Assembly (NCBI GenBank): GCA_964427875.1
Contig: CAYRVX010000022.1
Span: 7,069 to 71,068 of the forward strand
Reading direction: 5' to 3'
Source: CAYRVX01 sp964427875
Lineage (GTDB): Bacteria > Planctomycetota > Phycisphaerae > SM23-33
Length of the DNA stretch: 64,000 nt
Shown: piece after piece, positions 53,446 to 62,868 of the stretch
Position numbering within the stretch: position 1 is the stretch's first letter
How the letters are laid out: every line of letters starts with the position of its first letter
Notes under the pieces: model-generated
Databases searched by the model: none
Told to the model about the DNA's origin: nothing
Seen by the model: only the letters and a program-made list of their open reading frames with translations
Made by a program: the position numbers and the translations under genes

Positions 53446-54825
53446 CTACTCGCCGAGCTCGGCGGAGAGCTCTTCCACGAAGTCCGGGGGGGACTCGCCG
53501 GAGTCGGCGACCGCGCGGCGAAGACGCTCGTGAAGATCGCGCTGGAGGCCCCTCGCCTCGGGCTCGCCGAAGAGGTTGTCGAGCTGGTACTCGTCGGCCT
53601 CGTTGTCGAACAGGAGACGGAAAACCCCGCCGTTGCGCTCGTTCACCTCACGAGAGCTCACGCAGTAGGTGTAGCGGTCCGTGCGTATGGCGCGGTAGGG
53701 GTAGTCGCCCCAGCCGTATCGCGTCCGGCCCAGCCATTGGATCAGCGCCTCCGCGCGTCTTGGGCCGTCGTTACCGCAGATGGCCGCGGACTGGTCCAGC
53801 CCCTGCACCTCCGCCGGCGGCGGGACGCCGCAGAGGCCACCGCACGTCGGGTAGATGTCTATCCCGCTGACGACGCCGTCGTACCGCCCGCCCGCGGGGA
53901 CCACGCCGGGCAGGCGCAGGATCAGCGGGATCCGCACGGCCTCGTCGTAGGCCACCTCCTTGTGGAACCGCCCGTGGCTGCCGAGCATCTCGCCGTGGTC
54001 GGAGAAGAAGACGACCAGCGTGTTGTCCTTCACGCCGGCCTCTTCCAGGAGGCCCAGGATGCGCCCGACGTTGTGGTCGAGCTGCGCGGTCATCGCGTAG
54101 TACCCGGCCGTCTTCCCGCGGACGTCGGCGTCCCGCGGCTCCGGGACGTTCTCCCGCAGCCGGAGCTTCTGGGGGTCGAACATGGCCTCATACTCCGGCG
54201 GTGCGGGGAAGGGCATGTACCTGTTCTCGCCGCTCCCGCCGCCGGGGTGTGGGGCCTCATAGCTGATAACGTGGAACCACGGCAGGGGCGACCGCAGGGA
54301 CGTCCCGGAGAGGTACTCCAGCGTGATGTCCGTCAGGCCGTCCGTCTGGTGCCCCTCGATCCTGATCCCCCGGCAGATGTCGCCCGTGCAGTAGTGCGTG
54401 TTGTAGTAGTGATTCGAGATGTCGAAGCCGAAAAAGTCCTCGAACCCCGCCCGCATGCTGGGGTGCACCCAGAACTCCTCGCCCGTGGTCCAGTTGCTGT
54501 TGGTGCTGGCCAGGTGCAGCTTGCCCACGTAGCTGGTGCGATACCCGGCCTCGCGGAAGGCGTGCGCGACGGTGCGCCGGTCGGGCGCCAGGAGGTCGCC
54601 GTGGACGCGGAGGCCGTGGACGTGGGCATACTGCCCCGTGACCAGACCCGCGCGGAACGGCATGCAGACGGGATAGTGACTGACCGCCGTCTGGCAGGCC
54701 ACGCCCTCGGCCGCGAGGCGGTCTATGTTCGGCGTGCGGGAGTTGGGATCGCCGTTGCAGGCCAGTGCCTGATGGCGCAACTGGTCCGCCATAATCCAGA
54801 GGACGTTGGGTGGGTCAGTCTTCAT
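53446..54825 (-). CDS. Sulfatase without signal peptide (CMPFR site)
   Basis: 459 residues from ATG 54825 (AGGTGAG 8 bases upstream); the frame is open far upstream but that part shadows the DUF6288 gene. Formylglycine site CMPFR with Cys54; metal site in VLWIMADQLR; FSDHGEMLGSHG near residue 280. No export signal, so probably cytoplasmic. It is the last gene of the minus-strand operon, only 8 bases after the DUF6288 gene. Choline-sulfatase-like and heparan-type sulfatases share these features; the substrate is not fixed. Confidence 0.9.
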   Translation of the reverse strand: MKTDPPNVLWIMADQLRHQALACNGDPNSRTPNIDRLAAEGVACQTAVSHYPVCMPFRAGLVTGQYAHVHGLRVHGDLLAPDRRTVAHAFREAGYRTSYVGKLHLASTNSNWTTGEEFWVHPSMRAGFEDFFGFDISNHYYNTHYCTGDICRGIRIEGHQTDGLTDITLEYLSGTSLRSPLPWFHVISYEAPHPGGGSGENRYMPFPAPPEYEAMFDPQKLRLRENVPEPRDADVRGKTAGYYAMTAQLDHNVGRILGLLEEAGVKDNTLVVFFSDHGEMLGSHGRFHKEVAYDEAVRIPLILRLPGVVPAGGRYDGVVSGIDIYPTCGGLCGVPPPAEVQGLDQSAAICGNDGPRRAEALIQWLGRTRYGWGDYPYRAIRTDRYTYCVSSREVNERNGGVFRLLFDNEADEYQLDNLFGEPEARGLQRDLHERLRRAVADSGESPPDFVEELSAELGE

Positions 54826-54833
54826 CGCCGGGC

Positions 54834-57179
54834 TCACCTGGTCGGGTCGGCGGCTACCTGTAGACCGACGTCGAGGTCGCCTCCGCGGCGGCCTTTGCGG
54901 CCGTGGACGGCGAGGACGTTCGGGCCCTTGGTGAGCAGCTTCGCGGCGGCGTCGGCAAGCGGGATGTCGCCGTACTTGCTCCTCTGCGGGCCGCGAACGA
55001 TCTCGGCGACCTTGACGCCGTTGAGGTACACGGCCGTGATGCAGTCCCGGCTGCTCATCAGCCTCAGCCGCAGCTTCGCCCGCGGGGGCCTCTTGAGCGT
55101 GAAGGTCTTCCGCAGGAGGAGGTGGCGGCCCTTCCATCGGATCCCGTCCCTCTCGCCGACGGGCCCGGTGCCCTCGGCCCACTTGGAGTCGTCGAATTCC
55201 GCTGTCTGCCAGCCCTTGAGCTTCTCCCAGGCCGGATCGGTTTTCGGCGGCTCGGCCTTCGCATCGCCCCACTGGTGGACCTTCCACGTCTGCGGGACGT
55301 GCTCGCTGGTGGGCACCAGCGCGTCCCATCTCGCCGGGTGCACGGTCCCGACGTCCTCCAGGATCGTCGCCGCCCGAACGCCGTAGTAGTGCCAGTACTG
55401 CCAGGCGAAGTCCTTCAGCTTCGTCCAGGCCTGGTAGTACTCCTTGCCGGTCTCGACCCACCGCTCGTTTGCGGCCATTGTCTTCTGCGCATCCGCCAGG
55501 AGCGGGTCGTCCTTGCCGAGAAGTTTCTCCAGGGACCGCAGGATCTCGGAGGCCCGGTACACGTCTCGCCCGTCGATGCTCCGCTGAAACGCATCGAGGG
55601 ACAGCGCGGCGCTCTTCCTCTGCCGGTCGAACGCCTTGCCGAGCTGTGCGGCCAGCTCCCGTTCGTCGGCGGGGACGCCTCGTTTCTTCCGGAACGGCGC
55701 GAGGGCCTCCTCGAACTGGCTCCACTTCTTGTCCATGAAGAGCGTCCGGGCCTTGCGGAGGTCGCCGGAGAGCTTCTGCCCGAAGACGCCGCGCTCGGCG
55801 CCCAGGATTCGCAGCTTCCTCAGCGGCATGGCGTACAGCAGCGCCAGGCCGCCGGTGGTGTAGATGGGCCCGTTGAACGTATAGTGGCCGGGCGTGCGGC
55901 CCGAGAGGTTCTCGGCGTTCGGCAGGTTGACGATTCCGCCCCGCCATGTGCGGCAGAGGTCGTAGTACCACTTCTGGTAATCCATGAACGGGCGGAAGGT
56001 CTCCCTGCCCGCCAGCTCGGCGGCGATCGGCCCCCACATGATGCTGAAGAACGAGCCCGTGTGGCCCTCTTCGCGGTACCTGTAGGCCGCGGCGACGGGG
56101 GCGCTGAACGCCCGGACGGTCTCGCCTTCGCCGCGGAGCAGATTGAAGATCACCGCCGCGATGGCGTTCTTTCCGTTGCCGCTGTTGCCGCGCCACGGCA
56201 CGTGGTCGCCGTAGGGGATCCACCCCTTGCCGGCGTAATTCCGGAAGAACACGACGGACTTCTTCAGGGCGACCTCGTCCACGCGGATCCCGCACTCCCT
56301 GGCGAGCACCAGCGTCATCAGGCAGGTCAACCCGACCTGGTTGACCGCGCCGTACCCGTCCCAGGGGCTGTTGTGGCCCCAGCTTCCGCAGGCCATCTGC
56401 CCCTCGGCGATCGCGCCGCAGAGGGCCTTGAGCTCCGGGATGACGGCGTAATCGCCCGTGGCGAGGTAGTATTCCGCCAGGAAGATGCCCGCGTAGCTCC
56501 GCGGCCAGTTGTTCAGCGAGATCTTCTCGGTGGCGAACCTCTGATCGACGAACCAGTGGGCGGCCAGCCGGGCGTTGGCGAGGTACTTCACGTCGCCGGA
56601 GGCGAGCAGCAGCAGGCCGGCCCAGGCCGTGGGCATGCCCAGCTCGCCCTCGGTGTGGCCGTCGGGATACTGCCGACGCGCCAGGAACTCGCAGGCCTCC
56701 GCGAGGATCTTGCGGGACTTCCTGCACTCGAACGGCCAGGTGGGGCTGTAGGCGCCGAGCTTGCGCAGCTTCACGTTGACGGCGATCTCCTCCTCGCCGC
56801 GCAGGACGGTCAGCGCCAGGCCCTTCTTCCCGCCGGCCTCGCTTTCGCCGATCGCCTGGCCGAGGGCCATCCGGCAGTCGCCGCCCTCGGGGAACGCCGT
56901 CTCGTTGGCGCCGAGGATGACGTCCCCGATCCTGAGGATCCCGTCGGCGGGGGAGCCTTTGTCCACTCGGGCCACGTGGATGCGATTCCCGTCCACCCAG
57001 CCTTGGGCGCCGGTGGGGCCGAGGTTGACTCGCCAGCCCTTGTATGCCCCGTGGGGCGACCACGTAACGGTGGTGATCTCGGGACCCTTGGGCCTCCGGG
57101 CCTGCGCAGCGGCCGTCGGGCACAGAACGCACGCCGCCAGGGCAAGTGCCACCGGGTACATTCGCGGATGACGTTTCAT
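54834..57179 (-). CDS. DUF6288-type protein with PDZ domain
   Basis: 781 residues. Signal peptide to about residue 25. A PDZ-like domain follows at about 45-135 (IHVARVDKGSPADGILRIGD). An alpha/alpha toroid fills about 150-430 (WAGLLLLASGDVKYL, SWGHNSPWDGYGAVNQVGL), a helical region 440-600, and a C-terminal jelly roll about 640-775 (TAVYLNGVKVAEI, GPNVLAVHGRKG). This fits the DUF6288 proteins of Planctomycetota. The toroid suggests a polysaccharide-lyase-like or terpene-cyclase-like fold, but no catalytic residues can be named. It sits between the HEAT protein and a sulfatase gene. Confidence 0.72.
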   Translation of the reverse strand: MKRHPRMYPVALALAACVLCPTAAAQARRPKGPEITTVTWSPHGAYKGWRVNLGPTGAQGWVDGNRIHVARVDKGSPADGILRIGDVILGANETAFPEGGDCRMALGQAIGESEAGGKKGLALTVLRGEEEIAVNVKLRKLGAYSPTWPFECRKSRKILAEACEFLARRQYPDGHTEGELGMPTAWAGLLLLASGDVKYLANARLAAHWFVDQRFATEKISLNNWPRSYAGIFLAEYYLATGDYAVIPELKALCGAIAEGQMACGSWGHNSPWDGYGAVNQVGLTCLMTLVLARECGIRVDEVALKKSVVFFRNYAGKGWIPYGDHVPWRGNSGNGKNAIAAVIFNLLRGEGETVRAFSAPVAAAYRYREEGHTGSFFSIMWGPIAAELAGRETFRPFMDYQKWYYDLCRTWRGGIVNLPNAENLSGRTPGHYTFNGPIYTTGGLALLYAMPLRKLRILGAERGVFGQKLSGDLRKARTLFMDKKWSQFEEALAPFRKKRGVPADERELAAQLGKAFDRQRKSAALSLDAFQRSIDGRDVYRASEILRSLEKLLGKDDPLLADAQKTMAANERWVETGKEYYQAWTKLKDFAWQYWHYYGVRAATILEDVGTVHPARWDALVPTSEHVPQTWKVHQWGDAKAEPPKTDPAWEKLKGWQTAEFDDSKWAEGTGPVGERDGIRWKGRHLLLRKTFTLKRPPRAKLRLRLMSSRDCITAVYLNGVKVAEIVRGPQRSKYGDIPLADAAAKLLTKGPNVLAVHGRKGRRGGDLDVGLQVAADPTR

Positions 57180-57191
57180 GTTCCGGGCCTC

Positions 57192-58091
57192 CTACTTCTG
57201 CTTCTTCTTGCCCGCGATCTGCTCCAGGGACGCCTTGGCGACCTCGCGGATGCGCTTGTCCGGGTCCTTCTCGGCGATCTCCGTCAGCGCCGCGACCGCA
57301 GGCTGGGCCTTGGCTCCCATCTTGCCCAGCATGGCGGCCGCGCCGCGCCGCGCGCCCCTGCGCTTCTCCCTCAGCATCTTCAGGAGGATCGGGATCGCCT
57401 TCTCCTCGGCCCCGAGCTTGGTCAGCACGTCCACGCCGGAGGCGGTGCAGTCCCACATGCCCTCGGAGGGGTGCTCGAGCATGTCGAGCAGGGCGCCGAC
57501 CGCGGGCTCGTATCCCTTGCCGAAGCGGCCCAGCACGCCCATGGCATGCCGCCGGACGTTCCAACCGCTGTGGCGGACCTTGATCGCCGCGACGGCCGCC
57601 GGCAGGAGGATGTCCTTGTTCTGCGTGACGGACCTCAAGGCGGACATCGCGCTCTCGCGGACCCAGGGGTCCTTGTCGGTCACGGCCTTGGCCAGCGCGC
57701 GGGCCGCGGCCTCGACGCCCTTGCCCGCCTTCCCCAGCGCCGACGCCGCGCCGTCACGCACCCACGCGTCGGTGTCCTTCAATGCCTCGGCCAGCGCGGG
57801 GACCGCGCTGTTGGCGTCGGGGCCCATCTGCGCCAGTGCGTCGGTGGCGCTTCTGCGGAGGCGCCAGTCCTTGTCCTTCAGTGCCTTGCTCAGCACGGGC
57901 AGGACCTTGGGCCCCTTCGCGCCGAGGGCCCGGGCCGCCCGGAGGCGCGTGTCGGGGAGCTCGTCGCCCATCGCCTTGAGCAGCTCGCCGACAGGCCGCT
58001 TGTCCTCGGCGGGATCGTACTTCCTCGCCGCCTGCGCCCATACCGAGGCCAGAAGCGCACCGGCGAGTCCTGCAATGAGTAATCGTCTCAT
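57192..58091 (-). CDS. Secreted HEAT-repeat protein
   Basis: 299 residues from ATG 58091 (AAAGGA 7 bases upstream). Signal peptide (MRRLLIAGLAGALLASVWAQA), then about seven HEAT repeats of 35-40 residues (LSKALKDKDWRLRRSATDAL, LAEALKDTDAWVRDGAASAL, LAKAVTDKDPWVRESAMSAL). No other domain. It is likely a scaffold or protein-binding module for the enzymes of its operon. The repeats resemble those of the HEAT-ThuA protein in the opposing operon. It lies 12 bases from the DUF6288 gene. Confidence 0.83.
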   Translation of the reverse strand: MRRLLIAGLAGALLASVWAQAARKYDPAEDKRPVGELLKAMGDELPDTRLRAARALGAKGPKVLPVLSKALKDKDWRLRRSATDALAQMGPDANSAVPALAEALKDTDAWVRDGAASALGKAGKGVEAAARALAKAVTDKDPWVRESAMSALRSVTQNKDILLPAAVAAIKVRHSGWNVRRHAMGVLGRFGKGYEPAVGALLDMLEHPSEGMWDCTASGVDVLTKLGAEEKAIPILLKMLREKRRGARRGAAAMLGKMGAKAQPAVAALTEIAEKDPDKRIREVAKASLEQIAGKKKQK

Positions 58092-58132
58092 GGCCCGTCC
58101 TTTCCGAGTCCTGGTGCCTGGTCTATCGTGCA

Positions 58133-59755
58133 TCACTTCGGCGGCTTGTCAAGCGGCGGGCCCTTCATTGTGCGTTGGCGGAAGTCCCGGATGCGATGGA
58201 AGGTGAGGTAGTTGGCGTCGTGCTGTCTGTGCGCCCCGCCGGCGCCGTCGTCGCAGGCGGTGCGCGATACGGCGATCAGGTCGTCGCCCTCGAAGAGCCA
58301 GTCCACGTACTGAAACGCGTGTCGCGTCGTGTCCGGATGGTGCAGGACGATCGACCGGACGGTCCAGTTCCTCAGGTCGCCCGAGGAGATCAGGGCGAGG
58401 GTATTGCGGATGAGCGAGGCCTTCACCTTCCCGCCCCTGTCCCTCTCCCGGATGTAGTTGGTCAGCGACCAGTAGAGCTTCGTCCTGGCATCGCGGCGTA
58501 TGGTGAACTTCTTCGACCCGCCGGGCAAGTCGATGAAGTCCCTGGTGGGATCGAACGTCGCGGCCTTGCCGTCTTCGCTGATCCGGATGATGGCCGCCTT
58601 GCCCCCTTGGGGAGAGTCCACGCGGAGGATGTTGACGATTCGCCCCTCCGGCGTAACGACGGCGTTGCCCTCGAGCCAGCCGCCGAACCTCCCGCCGAGC
58701 CACCCGGCGTCGCGGGCGACGCGGTTGGAGAACGTCCAGTTCGCGGCCTTGAGCAGGTCGGCGTCGGCCGGCGCGGACATCATGAACGACCGGAAATGCT
58801 TCCCCCAGCCGCCCGGGCCCGTCGCGTCTTCCATCGCCCGCCAGAGGCGCCCGCGGTGGACCGCCACGGGAACGGGGGCGCAGTGGTACCTGCCGTCGGC
58901 CAGCAGGAGGCCGCTGTTGGCGTCCTTCGGCGCCGTCCACGTCTTTCCACGGTCAACAGACCGGCGGATCACGGTGTGCCCGTACTCGCGGTTGGTCCCG
59001 ACCAGATACAGGGCGCGGCCGCGCACGAACAGGCTCGACCACCACTGACCCGCGATCTCCGCGAGCTTCTCCCACGTCCTCCCCGCGTCGGTGCTGCGAT
59101 GGACGGACGTGCGGTTGCGCTTCGAGCCGGGGCCGAAGAAATCGTGCGAGGCGGCGTAATCGCCGTTGGCCAGCACCGCGATGCTCGGGCTGCCGATGTA
59201 CCTCCGCGTCCTGGCCGGGCTGTAGTCGATGACGACGCCGGGCACCCTGGAGTGATCGGGCCCCGCGGCGGCGGCGGGCTTGGGCGCGCCGGTCAGCCGG
59301 GGCGCGAGCACGATCGTCCCGGACCAGTTGCCCTGAGGGATGCGGACCTTCTCGCCGGCCTTGCCGTCCTTCTTGAACACCGTCATCACCGTCTTGCCCT
59401 TGTCGGTGTAATGGAACGTCAGGCCCTCGACTTTGTCCCAGCCGGTCATGTCCACGCCGGCCTGGCCGGCTGCGGTGGCCGCGTGGATCGCCCCGTCAAC
59501 CGCCGGCGTGACGGTGAAGCTCGATCGCACCCCGCCGCGGGTCTGCGTGAACTGCCAGCCCGTAAAGCGCGCGGGCACGTTCCTCCACACGTACCGCCGG
59601 TTGCCGTAGGCGATCGCACCCTCGGCAAACTTGCGGATCGCGAAGCCGGTCCCTTCCACGGTAAGGGCCGCATCGCCGCCCGAAGCGCGCGTGGATGCGA
59701 GAGAACAGAGCAAAGCGAGGGCCGGCACAGTGCCCGGCGGGAACGCTTGTCTCAT
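58133..59755 (-). CDS. Secreted sialidase-like (BNR/Asp-box) propeller protein
   Basis: 540 residues with a signal peptide to about residue 24. Residues 30-180 form an extra beta-rich N-terminal domain. The propeller (about 190-520) carries Asp-box motifs STDAGRTW and SVDRGKTW. The opening IGSPSIAVLANGDYAASHDFFGPG is usual for exo-sialidase-fold proteins in this phylum. The arginine triad and tyrosine of true sialidases cannot be confirmed, so the bond cleaved is open; other glycoside hydrolases use the same fold. It lies 5 bases from the DUF3748 gene. Confidence 0.8.
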   Translation of the reverse strand: MRQAFPPGTVPALALLCSLASTRASGGDAALTVEGTGFAIRKFAEGAIAYGNRRYVWRNVPARFTGWQFTQTRGGVRSSFTVTPAVDGAIHAATAAGQAGVDMTGWDKVEGLTFHYTDKGKTVMTVFKKDGKAGEKVRIPQGNWSGTIVLAPRLTGAPKPAAAAGPDHSRVPGVVIDYSPARTRRYIGSPSIAVLANGDYAASHDFFGPGSKRNRTSVHRSTDAGRTWEKLAEIAGQWWSSLFVRGRALYLVGTNREYGHTVIRRSVDRGKTWTAPKDANSGLLLADGRYHCAPVPVAVHRGRLWRAMEDATGPGGWGKHFRSFMMSAPADADLLKAANWTFSNRVARDAGWLGGRFGGWLEGNAVVTPEGRIVNILRVDSPQGGKAAIIRISEDGKAATFDPTRDFIDLPGGSKKFTIRRDARTKLYWSLTNYIRERDRGGKVKASLIRNTLALISSGDLRNWTVRSIVLHHPDTTRHAFQYVDWLFEGDDLIAVSRTACDDGAGGAHRQHDANYLTFHRIRDFRQRTMKGPPLDKPPK

Positions 59756-59760
59756 AACGC

Positions 59761-61185
59761 TCAGTCCTTTTTCAGTTTCAGGAGGAAGATCTGCGGGTAC
59801 GCTTGGCGGCCGCTTCGGACGTACCGGTTGTAGGCGATCATGCTGCCGTCGTTCGACCAGATGGCACCGAGCGGCCTGCTGTCATCCGACGTTTGCGGGG
59901 TCATTCGCGTGGGCCGGCCGAACGCCTCGCCTTCGCCCACTTCGGTGATGAAGATGCTGTTGTCCATGCCGTGGGCGATGAACCGCCCGTCGGGGCTCCA
60001 GTTGAACGATGTCTGAACGGACCACTTGTTCCGCGTAAGCTGCACGGGCTCACCTCCGCAGGGCGAGACGAAGAAGATCTGCACGACGCCCTCGTCGTCC
60101 TTGGCCAGGAAGGCGATCCTGGCGCCGTCCGGCGAGCTCCTCAGCCAGTGCCTCGGCCCCTGGAGGCCGGGGTGTTTCCTGTCGGCGGTGTACGTGAGGC
60201 GCCGCTGGACCGTGCCCTTCGGCGGCATGGGGCGGCTCGTGGGCGTTCCTTCCAGGGGCCCGTCGCCGCCCGGAACGTCGATCCGGTCGGGAACGTCCAC
60301 GAGAAAAACCTCCGAGAGCTTCCGGCCCTTCCCGTCGCGAACGTGTCCCTGGAAGGCGATCGCGCGCCTCCGGCGAGTGCCGTCGGGCCTGCGGTAGCCG
60401 TTCGTGCCGACCCAACTGTCGCTGAAGGCCCGCTCGATCTCGTCGGAGCCCCACTCGGCCTTGGAGACGACCTTGGCGACGAGCACGGAGAACATCTCAC
60501 CGTCGTTGTTCTCGCCCTCGGGATCCCTGTCCACCTTGACCGGGCGAATCGGCGCCGAGACGCCCACCGTGCGCAGGTCGAGGTCCTCCCTGCCGGCGGT
60601 CTTCTCCAGGTCGCCGAGGACGGCGTCCTGGTAGGTGAAGCTGATCCACCGCCCGTCGCCGCTCCACGTGTGCCCGTGCGTGCCGCCGCGCAGCGCGCCG
60701 GGCGTGAACGGCCAGGTCACGTCGCGGGCGTCCACGAAGATCGGCACCCCGCGGTTCGCGTCGTCGACGGCCACGCCCGTTCGCCTTCGGAAGCCGTACG
60801 GCCGCGCGGCGTCGCAGTTGCGGACCCCATGGATGAACAGGACGCGATCGGCCTTCGGGCTGTAGGTCGCCGCCCCCACCCCCGGGCCGTGCTGCGTCTG
60901 ATTCCTCGTCCGGTACATCACCGCCTTCTCGCCGGTCTCCACGTTGACCTTCTCGATCGTCCCCGTGCCGGCGATCATCGTGTCGTCGCGCCGGTGGTCG
61001 TAGACGATCCACCGATCGTCCGGCGAGAAGCACTGCGTGTTATGGAGCCAGTGGCCCTTGGGGTCCGAGGTGAGCTGCATTACCGTTGCTCCGGGGGTCA
61101 CAGCGGCTGTGTGGCAGTCGCAGCCCGCCGCCAGGGCCGCGGCCGCGGATGTCAGCAGACCGGCGATGTCGAGCCGGAATGTCAT
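59761..61185 (-). CDS. DUF3748 (YidR-like) propeller lipoprotein
   Basis: 474 residues. A lipobox LAAGC near residue 22 predicts a lipoprotein. The sequence then follows the DUF3748 pattern known from E. coli YidR: NTQCFSPDDRWIVYDHR, IEKVNVETGEKAVMYRT, KADRVLFIHGVRN, and TolB/PD40-like blades to the end (NWSPDGRFIAHGMDNSIF). The function of the family is unknown; it is a periplasmic propeller. Its ATG overlaps the stop of the GH5-like gene by 4 bases (61182-61185), so translation is coupled. Confidence 0.82.
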   Translation of the reverse strand: MTFRLDIAGLLTSAAAALAAGCDCHTAAVTPGATVMQLTSDPKGHWLHNTQCFSPDDRWIVYDHRRDDTMIAGTGTIEKVNVETGEKAVMYRTRNQTQHGPGVGAATYSPKADRVLFIHGVRNCDAARPYGFRRRTGVAVDDANRGVPIFVDARDVTWPFTPGALRGGTHGHTWSGDGRWISFTYQDAVLGDLEKTAGREDLDLRTVGVSAPIRPVKVDRDPEGENNDGEMFSVLVAKVVSKAEWGSDEIERAFSDSWVGTNGYRRPDGTRRRRAIAFQGHVRDGKGRKLSEVFLVDVPDRIDVPGGDGPLEGTPTSRPMPPKGTVQRRLTYTADRKHPGLQGPRHWLRSSPDGARIAFLAKDDEGVVQIFFVSPCGGEPVQLTRNKWSVQTSFNWSPDGRFIAHGMDNSIFITEVGEGEAFGRPTRMTPQTSDDSRPLGAIWSNDGSMIAYNRYVRSGRQAYPQIFLLKLKKD

Positions 61186-62648
61186 CGGCCTCTCTCAGGC
61201 CCCGGCCTGCTCCTGGTACGGCCGGGCCGCTCGACCCGCACGACGACGGAACGCGAGAACTCCGGCAGCACGATGCGGCCTCCCTTGACCGGCGCCTTGC
61301 TCCAGCGATTGGCCCAGGGGTCGTAGACGCGCACGGACGCCCCTGCAAGCGCCCTGGCGTGCCCGGCGAGATCGAGCACGGCGCCGCGGATGGGCTGCGG
61401 CGCCCTGCCCTCGGCGAGTTCGGCCGTCCACGTGTTCTCGGAGTCGCGGCACCAGGCGAGGAAGGTGCGCTTGCCCTTCAGCGCGAGGATTCGCAGGCGG
61501 TCGTGGGCCGGCTCGATCGGCTCGAAACCCTCCGCCGGAGGGTCCAGGCCGTCGATCGCCTCGGCGAAGCGGTCGAAGTGGTGCCAGAGGTTCATGCGGT
61601 CGACGTACACGCCCCAGTGCCAGATGTGGCCGCACCCGGCCGCCCCGGCGAAGAACGGCGCGAACAGCACGTCGTGCAGGATGATGCCGTGGGTGTCCTT
61701 CTGGTAGAGCTTGAACGGCCCGGTGTGGCCCTTCTCGACGGCGCCGCTCTCGGCGAGAAGGATCGGTCTGCCGCAGTCGAAGGCCCGCAGCTCGCGGACG
61801 GCGTCGGCCGCCAGCACGTCCACGGGCCCGTGACAGACCTTCAGCGACGCGCCAAGGTCGAGGTAGCGGTGCACCTGGGCCGCGTCGTTGCCCTTCATGA
61901 GGCACACCTTGCGGTAGAACGTCCGCTTCCGCGCGTGGTCGAAGCTGCCGAGGCTCTGCATCGCCAGGTTCCTCGGGAACAGGCGGTGCAGCTCGGCGAG
62001 CATGAGGGAAGTCCACTTCATCCAGTCGCCGCCGTGGACGCAGTTCATCTCGTTCCAGAGCTCCCAGCCGAAGACGGCCGGGTCGCTGCCGTAGCGGCCG
62101 GCGTACCACGCGAGCTTCCGCTTGAACTGCTCCCGGCAGCGCGGGCTGTCGAGGAAGTCGGCTATGTCCTTTGCCGGGCCGCCCTGCGAGACGTGATGCA
62201 GCGGCTTGGTGATCCACGGCCGCCTGCCGCCCGTCAGCCGGCGGAAGTGCTCCAGGCAGAGCTTCAGGCGGACGCCGTGCTTGCCGGCCACAGCCAGGAG
62301 CTCGTCGATCCGCTTGGCGAGCTCGGCGTCGTATTCGCCGCTGCGGGCGTGCTCGACGTCGAAGAACCGGCTGCTCAGCCAGATCCGGCAGTAGTTGCCG
62401 CGGTTGGCCGCCAGCTTGCCCAGCCACCGCCGCATGTCCTCCATGCCTCCCTTGCTCGGCTGGACCATGTTCAGGCCGATCGGGACGTACGGCCGCCCGT
62501 CCGACAGCTCGAAGTACCGGCTGTCCCGCGTGCTGACGCGCACGAACATCTGACGCTCCTGTTTCTGATCTTTCCCGGCCGGCGCGGGGGAAACGAGATG
62601 CCCCATCACAACCAGCCACGGCAGGCCCCGGACCATCAAGCCTCGCAT
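61182..62648 (-). CDS. Secreted GH5/beta-mannanase-like glycoside hydrolase
   Basis: 488 residues. Signal peptide to about residue 25. TIM barrel about 35-400 with the clan GH-A acid/base motif WELWNE (Asn199, Glu200) and the nucleophile strand LLAESGAVE (Glu300). A small sandwich forms the tail. FELSDGRPYVPIGLNM is a typical entry strand of GH5-like enzymes. It retains all residues for hydrolysis of a beta-linked polysaccharide. GGAAGGTGAG precedes the ATG. It is the first gene of the minus-strand operon. Confidence 0.83.
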   Translation of the reverse strand: MRGLMVRGLPWLVVMGHLVSPAPAGKDQKQERQMFVRVSTRDSRYFELSDGRPYVPIGLNMVQPSKGGMEDMRRWLGKLAANRGNYCRIWLSSRFFDVEHARSGEYDAELAKRIDELLAVAGKHGVRLKLCLEHFRRLTGGRRPWITKPLHHVSQGGPAKDIADFLDSPRCREQFKRKLAWYAGRYGSDPAVFGWELWNEMNCVHGGDWMKWTSLMLAELHRLFPRNLAMQSLGSFDHARKRTFYRKVCLMKGNDAAQVHRYLDLGASLKVCHGPVDVLAADAVRELRAFDCGRPILLAESGAVEKGHTGPFKLYQKDTHGIILHDVLFAPFFAGAAGCGHIWHWGVYVDRMNLWHHFDRFAEAIDGLDPPAEGFEPIEPAHDRLRILALKGKRTFLAWCRDSENTWTAELAEGRAPQPIRGAVLDLAGHARALAGASVRVYDPWANRWSKAPVKGGRIVLPEFSRSVVVRVERPGRTRSRPGPERGR

Positions 62649-62868
62649 GTCTCACCTTCCTGAACGGCACCGGTTCCTGGCAGTCATGGGCGCCCTCGGG
62701 CGTCCGCCCGCCAAGGGCTCAGCAGGCCAGATACCATCTCCCCCCGCCCGCGGCAAGGGCCTTTGCCGGCCGCCTCGGGCTTCCATTTTGCGGTGGACCA
62801 CGCGACCGCCAGCGCCGAGACTGATATCATCATCCACCCCGGCGGAAGCGGCGGAGCATCGTGAGCCC

